From Treponemataceae bacterium (lineage in GTDB: Bacteria > Spirochaetota > Spirochaetia > Treponematales > Treponemataceae): a stretch of DNA of 20,826 bases. The stretch spans positions 1 through 20,826 of the forward strand of contig JAKSTS010000030.1 in the NCBI GenBank assembly GCA_024402455.1, in the 5' to 3' direction. Shown one piece after another: positions 15,922 through 20,826 of this stretch. The notes beneath the pieces are model-generated. The model searched no databases and had not been told where the DNA came from. It worked only from the letters and a program-made list of their open reading frames with translations. The translations under genes and the position numbers were made by a program. Positions within the stretch are counted from its first letter, which is position 1. Every line of letters starts with the position of its first letter.

Positions 15922-17124
15922 ATGGCAAACTTTGCGCGCAATAAAACCGATAAAAAATACATGAATGTTTTTCAAAAAGGTCATCCCTTCATTATTGCAG
16001 AAATTGGAACTGCACACGGCGGTTCATTTGAAGAAGCACAAAAACTCATAGAAGCAGCAGCTGCCGCAGGTGCAGACTGCGTTAAATTTCAAATAGTTTA
16101 TGCAGATGAAATTCTGCACCCGGATACAGGTTTTGTTGCATTGCCAGGCGGCAACATACGTCTTTATGACAGGTTCAAGGAACTTGAAGTTGCAAAAAAC
16201 TTTTTCTTTAGATGCAAAGATTACTGCAAGACATGCGGCGTAGGTTTCTGCGCCTCACCTTTCGGGCTACAGAGCCTTGACGAACTTATTGCACTTGAAC
16301 CATTTGCAATCAAAATTGCATCTCCAGAATTAAACCACGAACCACTGCTTGCAAGAGCAGCAGCACGTTCAGCAAATATTCCGCTTATTCTTTCAAGCGG
16401 TGTTTCAATGCTTAAAGACATCGAAAGGGCACTTCAAATAATAGAAGAAAACAGACCAGACGGCAAACTGAATGACATTGCGCTGCTTCATTGCGTTACA
16501 AGCTACCCTGCCCCAGAAACAGACTACAATCTTAATGTACTTGAACCATTAAGCAAAATATTTGGCGTAGACATTGGCGTAAGCGACCACAGTCTTGACC
16601 CTATTCTCGTGCCGGTGCTTGCAACAGCATGCGGAGCAGCAGTAATTGAAAAACATATCTGTCTAAGCAAAGAAGGCAGCGGACTTGACGACCCTGTAGC
16701 ACTTCCACCAGAAGACTTTAAAAAAATGGTCGACACAGTCCGTCAGGCAGAATGTTCAACTAAAGAAGAAAATATCACAGCACTTTCAAGATTCTATGGC
16801 AGAGAAAAAGTACAGGCTGTTCTTGGCACAGGCATTAAAAAACTAGCACCTTCAGAAAAAGCAAACTATACAAGAACAAACCGTTCAATTCATTTTATGC
16901 GGAATATGAAAGCAGGCGAAAAAATAAACATCAACGATGTTGCAATCCTCCGCACAGAAAAAGTACTCACTCCGGGGCTTTCTCCTTCATTTCTGCCAGA
17001 AATTCTCAATGCAGTGCTCGTAAAAGACGCAGAAAGCGGCGAAGGTGTTACACTTTCGCATTTTATTGCAAGAGCCGAAACCGAAAAACACGGACTGTTG
17101 AATAAGTGTATTGAGAAAATTTAG
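15922..17124 (+). CDS. neuB: NeuB/SpsE-family sialic acid-type synthase
   Basis: 400 aa. The N-terminal TIM barrel (about 20-280) has I-I-A-E-I-G-T-A-H-G-G (24-34), V-K-F-Q (54-57), C-A-S-P-F (110-114), K-I-A-S-P-E, S-S-G-V-S-M, H-C-V-T-S-Y-P, S-D-H (221-223) and E-K-H (243-245), all NeuB landmarks. The C-terminal SAF antifreeze-like domain is at about 320-383 (N-R-S-I-H-F...A-G-E-K-I). The family condenses phosphoenolpyruvate with an N-acyl hexosamine to make nonulosonic acids. Substrate (ManNAc, bacillosamine-type or legionaminic precursor) cannot be told. No CMP-transferase gene is nearby, so the rest of the pathway must be elsewhere. Start at 15922 or 15961 is open; neither has a clear ribosome site. 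Confidence 0.9.
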   Translation: MANFARNKTDKKYMNVFQKGHPFIIAEIGTAHGGSFEEAQKLIEAAAAAGADCVKFQIVYADEILHPDTGFVALPGGNIRLYDRFKELEVAKNFFFRCKDYCKTCGVGFCASPFGLQSLDELIALEPFAIKIASPELNHEPLLARAAARSANIPLILSSGVSMLKDIERALQIIEENRPDGKLNDIALLHCVTSYPAPETDYNLNVLEPLSKIFGVDIGVSDHSLDPILVPVLATACGAAVIEKHICLSKEGSGLDDPVALPPEDFKKMVDTVRQAECSTKEENITALSRFYGREKVQAVLGTGIKKLAPSEKANYTRTNRSIHFMRNMKAGEKININDVAILRTEKVLTPGLSPSFLPEILNAVLVKDAESGEGVTLSHFIARAETEKHGLLNKCIEKI

Positions 17125-17197
17125 TACCAGAAAGGTTTTCGCATTAACAGGTTCACATTCTTTAGATATGATTAATGCATTACATGGAGAAAACTAG

Positions 17198-17764
17198 ATG
17201 AAAATTTTAAAAGCAATTGTTAAAGCAATTCTAATATTTAGCATAATATGTTCTGCACTCTTTGTTTTTTTATATTTTATCTTGGGTGATTTTCCAGAAG
17301 CACAAGAACAGCGCATGAGAAACAGACTTTTAAAGTGCAAGGATGTCGTTGATGTAGTTGTAAGGAATCCACTGGGTGCAGACGAAATAAAGGCTGCTGT
17401 AGATATATATATTACAAATGGCAGATCCTTAAGATTTTCATGTGTACACTATGATATGAACAATAAAAGCATGCATTTTTGGAAAATACAAAATGAATCA
17501 CCTTTGATATGTGTTTTTCATAAAGATATTTTAACGTTTGATAGTTTTAACATGAAAGATGTTACTTATTTTTTCCCAAAAATAAAAACTGTCCAAAATG
17601 TAATAGATAATTATGACATGCTTTATGAAGTTATATCAAATTTATATGAATTATCAGATGATGTATCAGATTGGGAATCCATTGACTCTGATTATACTTA
17701 TTACGATAAAGAGACGCAATCCTATAGAAAACTTTGCAAGATGCAACACAAAGAAAACGATTAG
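17198..17764 (+). CDS. Unknown membrane-anchored protein
   Basis: 188 aa, not recognised. GGAG about 9 nt upstream of ATG 17198 supports the start. One hydrophobic segment (about 8-30, L-I-F-S-I-I-C-S-A-L-F-V-F) after a lysine-rich N-terminus makes it a signal anchor, or a poor lipobox at C18. The rest is soluble, rich in aromatic and acidic residues, with a tyrosine/aspartate-rich tail (D-S-D-Y-T-Y-Y-D-K). It is more AT-rich than neuB before it and lies in a region with a transposase remnant and hairpins, so it may be acquired. It follows neuB by 73 bp on the same strand. Confidence 0.75.
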   Translation: MKILKAIVKAILIFSIICSALFVFLYFILGDFPEAQEQRMRNRLLKCKDVVDVVVRNPLGADEIKAAVDIYITNGRSLRFSCVHYDMNNKSMHFWKIQNESPLICVFHKDILTFDSFNMKDVTYFFPKIKTVQNVIDNYDMLYEVISNLYELSDDVSDWESIDSDYTYYDKETQSYRKLCKMQHKEND

Positions 17765-17886
17765 ATTATCTTTATCTGTCTACAAATTTGCACAGGTGGT
17801 TTTTTCTTAAACAGGTACAGTCTAAAAATGCAAAACAAAAAAGAAGTAATCTCTAAAAGTGACAAACACTAAGCATCCTAAAACAA

Positions 17887-17911
17887 GCCACATTCCGCAC
17901 AAACTTGTGGC
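17887..17911. repeat. Hairpin at the end of the transposase remnant
   Basis: GCCACA (17887-17892) pairs with TGTGGC (17906-17911), 13-nt loop, just past the remnant's stop. No T-tract; possible weak terminator. Confidence 0.35.
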
Positions 17912-17916
17912 ACAAC

Positions 17917-18300
17917 TCAACGCGAAACCGTTTCTGCCTTTATTTCTTCTGCAAGCTGCTGCACTGTTTCGAGAGGCAAATTCAGCCATTGTGCAATGTT
18001 TTCGATAGAGTTGTTACTACCTAAAATCATATTTCTTGCAGCTTCAAGAGCTTTTTCTGTGCGACCTTCTTCTTTGGCGGAATTAACAATCATGCAGTAA
18101 TCCATGTATTCTTTTCTGGCTCGTTCTGTCATTTTTATTTTCCGCTCCTTATCTTTTAGTTTAGAACATAGGTCTGAATCTGCTTCATCAGTAAGGAAGA
18201 ACTTCAACAAAGAAGATTTATCCTGTTTCTTTATTTCTTCCCACTTGGAACAATTATAAAACAACTTATATGTTTTGTCTTCAAGATGTAAATTTAACGC
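17917..18300 (-). pseudogene. C-terminal remnant of an Rpn/PD-(D/E)XK putative transposase
   Basis: The frame from about 18300 to TGA 17917 reads A-L-N-L-H-L-E-D-K, then K-W-E-E-I-K-K, M-T-E-R-A-R-K-E-Y, an A-K-E-E-G-R-T-E-K-A-L-E-A-A-R helix and a closing HTH-like L-N-L-P-L-E-T-V-Q-Q-L. This order is the C-terminal third of Rpn-family (PDDEXK_2) recombination-promoting nucleases, which are about 280-300 aa. The nuclease core is absent: upstream of 18300 the DNA is non-coding and filled with hairpins. ATG 18264 could start a 115-aa product but has no family justification. The junction with the hairpin cluster (AACGCTT-GA-AAGCGTT, 18296-18311) is where homology ends. Confidence 0.7.
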
Positions 18301-18614
18301 TTGAAAGCGTTGGAACTAATAAGGGAAAGGACAAACCCCTACTCGGGGTTTTCGCAAAAGTTTAATCACATACTTTGGTCTGGTTCGGCGAAAGGCTATC
18401 GGCGAAGCCGATAGCAGCCACTTTGCATGTGCGCATCTGCTGTACTTTGCACACCTAGTGCGCCATGGACGGCGCACCGAACAGAGAAGTTTTGTGAAAA
18501 CAAAACTTCAAGTTACGAAATTGCACGATGTAATTTCGTAACACACAAACTCGCAACTGGTTTATTTTATCACTTGTACAAGTTCCACGAGTTTTTGCGT
18601 AAGCAAAAATCTCG
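18296..18614. repeat. Cluster of consecutive hairpins
   Basis: Perfect stems in order: 18296-18311 (7 bp, loop GA); 18333-18351 (AAACCCC/GGGGTTT); 18395-18415 (GCTATCGGC, GAA, GCCGATAGC); 18458-18477 (GTGCGCC/GGCGCAC); 18486-18509 (GAAGTTTTG/CAAAACTTC); 18512-18542 (GTTACGAAATT/AATTTCGTAAC, 11 bp); 18547-18594 (AAACTCG/CGAGTTT); 18592-18609 (TTTTTGC, GTAA, GCAAAAA), the last extendable by CGAG/CTCG to 18614. The arms differ in sequence, so this is not one repeat copied. The region holds no convincing coding frame. Confidence 0.75.
18379..18485. ncRNA. Candidate structured element: closed four-way junction
   Basis: The closing stem TCTG(G)TTCGG (18379-18388) pairs with CCGAACAGA (18477-18485), 9 bp with one bulged G. 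Inside lie a 9-bp hairpin (18395-18415), a 5-bp hairpin TGTGC/GCACA (18428-18432, 18449-18453) and a 7-bp hairpin (18458-18477, sharing one base with the closing stem). Transcription is not shown. It could be RNA or a cruciform-prone DNA relic. Confidence 0.35.
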
Positions 18615-18760
18615 CCGCTATTCGCATCAGCATTTCGAATCAGCAAAAAAACAGGATATTCCTTCTACACAATTTCAAAAATTGATACTAAAAATACATC
18701 TTTTGCATCTTGTTTTGTAAACTTTTTTAGCTGATAATACGTCTGTAAGCCGGCTTGAAT
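18615..18760. other. Intergenic stretch between hairpin cluster and membrane protein gene
   Basis: AT-rich; contains a perfect palindrome AAGCCGGCTT (18747-18756). No frame or promoter can be assigned with confidence, though the promoter of the downstream pair should lie here. Confidence 0.4.
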
Positions 18761-18811
18761 ATTTACTGCAAGCATTTTGAACACCGCTAATGCGATGCGT
18801 AAATACTTGCA
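18761..18811 (+). promoter_or_regulatory. Possible pseudoknot in the 5' leader of the membrane protein gene
   Basis: ATTTAC (18761-18766) and TGCAAG (18767-18772) are complementary to GTAAAT (18799-18804) and CTTGCA (18806-18811) in the order A-B-A'-B', the arrangement of an H-type pseudoknot. A competing hairpin GCATT/AATGC (18772-18776, 18789-18793) lies within. It ends 6 nt before the AGGAG ribosome site. Confidence 0.3.
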
Positions 18812-18827
18812 CTTTTAGGAGCAGATT

Positions 18828-19808
18828 ATGCGAAATACATTTTTAGGTTCATTTATATTTACATTAGTTTTATGCGTGTTAATGTCTGTTGCATCTGGCG
18901 GAACATGGGACGCTGTTCTCTGGTCATGGACATTATTAGTTGGCATTACAGCTTTCAGTTTGATAATGGTTTATATTTCAGGAAACATTAAAAGCTTTTT
19001 TTGGGTTTTCTCTGGCAAAAAAAAATATGAAGCTTTGAGTCTTGGTGAACTTAAAAAAGTACATTCTTCAGTAAGTCTTTTTCTGAAATATTTCTTTTAT
19101 TTTTCTATTTTCTTTCTTATGCTTGGTTTTATTTTCTTGTATTTTAATATTGATGAAATAACAACACTAGGACCAAATATTGGCACAATGATTCTGTCTT
19201 TTCTTTATTTTTTCTTAGCTTCTGCCACTCTGCTTCCAGTTCAGGCAAAGATAAAAAAGCACATGATTGATTTTATGAAAGAAGATGACGATGAAGCAGC
19301 CGAAAATGACAAAAAAAGCTTTTCTATTGCAGCATTAATAAAAACTGTTATTTATGTACTCATAATTACAGGCGGCATTCTTCTGCTTGCATACGCAAAC
19401 ACTTCATGCATGCGCAAGAATATGCTGAACCAGCAATTTTACACAGGTCTGTTTGGTTTCTTTGACATTATCTCTTTTGCATTTCTGCTTTGTTCGGTGT
19501 TTTATATCGCCATAAGCGGCACATTACAAGATTTTGTCAAAGCATTCAGTACTGTATTTCTTAACAGAAAGATTTCAACAGAACAGAAAAATCTTTTTGT
19601 AAATGTGCTCGATTTTACAAGAAAGCAGATTCTTTCTATTGGTTTTACAGGAACACTGCTCGGTATAAACAGCTGTCTTTGCAACCTTGAAATAAAAGAA
19701 GCTCTTGGCAGCAACATGTATGTTGCATCTTTAATTGTGTTTTATGCAATTATTGTCAATGTAATTCTGCTTGCAATAAAAGCAAAAGTTGAAAATCTTG
19801 CGGAATAG
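18828..19808 (+). CDS. Membrane protein with tandem MotA/TolQ-like modules
   Basis: 326 aa, AGGAG 6 nt upstream of ATG. Eight hydrophobic segments fall into two similar halves. Residues 54-142 and 232-322 align without large gaps: both begin with an F-x(2)-(V/A)-F-S stretch (S-F-F-W-V-F-S, D-F-V-K-A-F-S), run into a glycine-containing helix, then L-G-P-N-I-G-T (114-120) matching L-G-S-N-M-Y-V (293-299), then [15 protein letters not shown] matching [23 protein letters not shown] (273-280) resembles the G-x-L-G-T-L-x-G motif of MotA/TolQ/ExbB proton-channel subunits. An acidic linker (151-163) joins the halves. No MotB partner is seen. The fold relation is inferred from motif and topology. It is followed 2 nt later by a membrane-bound LuxR regulator. 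Confidence 0.7.
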   Translation: MRNTFLGSFIFTLVLCVLMSVASGGTWDAVLWSWTLLVGITAFSLIMVYISGNIKSFFWVFSGKKKYEALSLGELKKVHSSVSLFLKYFFYFSIFFLMLGFIFLYFNIDEITTLGPNIGTMILSFLYFFLASATLLPVQAKIKKHMIDFMKEDDDEAAENDKKSFSIAALIKTVIYVLIITGGILLLAYANTSCMRKNMLNQQFYTGLFGFFDIISFAFLLCSVFYIAISGTLQDFVKAFSTVFLNRKISTEQKNLFVNVLDFTRKQILSIGFTGTLLGINSCLCNLEIKEALGSNMYVASLIVFYAIIVNVILLAIKAKVENLAE

Positions 19809-19810
19809 TT

Positions 19811-20371
19811 ATGGTCAATATTGTTGATTTAACGGAACTTCTGACTGTTTTCTGCATTTCTCTTGTTCTTCTGCTGCCGGATTTTATAGTTACAAAAAAA
19901 ACTGCAAAAGAAAGGCTAAAAAAAGCTTTATGTGATTTTGCTGAAAAGTTTTTTTTAAGTGGTGCTTTTGTAACTGTAATTCTGCTGTTGATTTTTATAA
20001 ACAACCCTGAATCAGAAAAATTTTCAGAAAATGACACTTTAGACGCACCATTTTATTTTCTGCTGCAGAAATTCAGACCGTTTCTGTATGGCGTGCTTGC
20101 AAAAATTATCCGCAGTGTTTTTTATACACAACACACGCAGGATAAAACACAAACCGAAGCCCAGCACATTAAACAGAATGAAAAAAAAGCAGATGAACTT
20201 CTTTCAAGACGCGAAAAAGAAGTTGCACTGCTTGTAATGCGCGGGCTTTCAAATGCAGAAATTGCAGACGAGCTTTTTATTTCTGTTGCAACAGTAAAGC
20301 GCCATCTTGCAACAATTTTTGAAAAACTTGAAGTTTCGTCAAGAAAAGAAATTGCAGAAAAATTAAAATAA
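19811..20371 (+). CDS. Membrane-anchored LuxR-family transcription regulator
   Basis: 186 aa, starting 2 nt after the previous stop. Hydrophobic segments at about 9-24, 48-64 and a weaker one near 82-100 form an N-terminal membrane domain with no receiver or ligand-binding domain. A charged linker (105-130) leads to a LuxR/FixJ-type [11 protein letters not shown] (131-138), G-L-S-N-A-E-I-A (145-152), and recognition helix [15 protein letters not shown] (159-173), all canonical. It should bind DNA while tethered to the inner membrane. The layout [10 protein letters not shown] at the start echoes the [10 protein letters not shown] segment of the upstream protein, hinting that its membrane part derives from the same module. 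Signal and targets are unknown. Confidence 0.85.
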   Translation: MVNIVDLTELLTVFCISLVLLLPDFIVTKKTAKERLKKALCDFAEKFFLSGAFVTVILLLIFINNPESEKFSENDTLDAPFYFLLQKFRPFLYGVLAKIIRSVFYTQHTQDKTQTEAQHIKQNEKKADELLSRREKEVALLVMRGLSNAEIADELFISVATVKRHLATIFEKLEVSSRKEIAEKLK

Positions 20372-20380
20372 CAAGCATAC

Positions 20381-20429
20381 AAACTGCAGTTTCGGGACCC
20401 AAAAATACGGTTTCGTAACTGCAGTTTTG
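20381..20429. repeat. Paired AACTGCAGTT palindromes
   Basis: AAACTGCAGTTTCG (20381-20394) and CGTAACTGCAGTTTTG (20414-20429) can pair across a 20-30-nt loop, or each fold alone. Located 10 nt after the LuxR gene; possible weak terminator. TTTCGTAACT (20411-20420) also occurs, minus its last base, in a hairpin arm at 18534-18542. Confidence 0.45.
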
Positions 20430-20489
20430 AACACTCAAATCATACTGAGCAAAAAATCTATCTTAAAATATTTGTGCATATATTATAAG

Positions 20490-20531
20490 GAACATAATTT
20501 TTTGACTTTTTATGTTCATTTTAAGTATTAT
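20490..20531 (+). promoter_or_regulatory. Candidate promoter with inverted repeat before the MATE gene
   Basis: -35 TTGACT (20502-20507), 18-bp spacer, -10 TATTAT (20526-20531). The inverted repeat GAACATA (20490-20496) and TATGTTC (20511-20517) straddles the -35 and could be an operator. Confidence 0.45.
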
Positions 20532-20570
20532 AGAACTATATCACAATTCTAAAAATTTAAAGACTTTATT

Positions 20571-20826
20571 ATGGATGCCAAAAAGATAGATTTATTTGAA
20601 AATTACGCAATTCCAAAAGCTGTTGCAAATCTTGCAATTCCATGCCTTTTAGGCTGCATTGTAATGATTATCTATAATATTGCAGATACTTACTTTGTAG
20701 GTCTTCTTGGAAGCGAAACAGAAAGTGCAGCAGTTTCGCTTGCAGCTCCGCTTCTGCTCGCATTTAACGCCATAACAAATCTGTTCGGTGTCGGCGGTTC
20801 AAGCATGATGAGCCGAAGTCTTGGCA
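20571..20826 (+). CDS. MATE-family efflux transporter, N-terminal part only
   Basis: 85 codons from ATG 20571, cut by the window end. The start matches the family: a short charged N-terminus, then P-K-A-V-A-N-L-A-I-P, then I-V-M-I-I-Y-N-I-A-D-T-Y-F-V-G in helix 1 and F-G-V-G-G-S-S-M-M-S-R in helix 2-3. MATE proteins export cationic drugs or metabolites using a sodium or proton gradient. Full proteins are about 450 aa. No strong Shine-Dalgarno is seen. It lies 199 bp after the LuxR gene on the same strand, but with its own likely promoter, so control by the LuxR protein is only a possibility. Confidence 0.9.
   Translation, partial: MDAKKIDLFENYAIPKAVANLAIPCLLGCIVMIIYNIADTYFVGLLGSETESAAVSLAAPLLLAFNAITNLFGVGGSSMMSRSLG

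Noticed and set aside
18296..18614. CRISPR array
   Set aside because: The palindromes differ in sequence and have no constant repeat or spacer length.
18427..18720. Plus-strand 97-aa frame across the hairpin cluster
   Set aside because: It is an open frame through palindromes, with no ribosome site or family likeness.

Overview
The window looks like chromosomal DNA of a spirochaete, most likely a Treponema. It has moderately low GC, a run of genes (ankyrin protein, murG, cvpA-family gene, DNA polymerase III delta', histidine kinase, sigma-54 regulator) whose kinase-to-murG part resembles the order I recall from treponemal chromosomes, a yebC-ruvC pair, a neuB/SpsE-like gene, and intergenic regions rich in short palindromes. 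The genus is inferred from gene content and order; no 16S gene is present.

Layout. 1-1458 (minus) is a fused restriction-methylation enzyme of type IIG appearance. It runs off the left edge, and its reading frame there has already entered a palindromic repeat, so it is probably disrupted. A small Xre/Cro regulator (1556-1927, plus) is divergent from it and resembles a controller protein. A strong bidirectional terminator then separates it from galM (minus). A small J-domain protein (plus) follows, then a 150-bp hairpin cluster that holds a second copy of the left-edge repeat.

3648-10052 (minus) is one tightly packed operon, transcribed in the order ankyrin protein, murG, cvpA-like, holB-like delta', PAS histidine kinase, NtrC-type response regulator. 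Stops and starts overlap at four of the five junctions. The response regulator has an in-frame TAA between its AAA+ core and its DNA-binding end, so it is either recently broken, read through, or a sequencing error. 10053-10530 is non-coding and divergent.

10531-14043 (plus) encodes the two subunits of a heterodimeric ABC exporter with one degenerate and one consensus ATP site. tRNA-His and tRNA-Arg follow with promoter and terminators. ruvC and yebC (minus) come next; ruvC has no ATG start near its conserved N-terminus. neuB/SpsE-like and an unknown membrane-anchored protein lie on plus.

17917-18827 is an accessory-looking stretch: the C-terminal remnant of an Rpn/PD-(D/E)XK putative transposase, then about 320 bp of back-to-back perfect hairpins, part of which can fold as a closed four-way junction. 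After it comes a two-gene unit (18828-20371): a membrane protein that looks like a tandem duplication of a MotA/TolQ-type module, and a membrane-anchored LuxR-family regulator starting 2 nt downstream. This pair is the best candidate here for an undescribed system (membrane sensor plus tethered transcription factor). The window ends in the first 85 codons of a MATE-family transporter.
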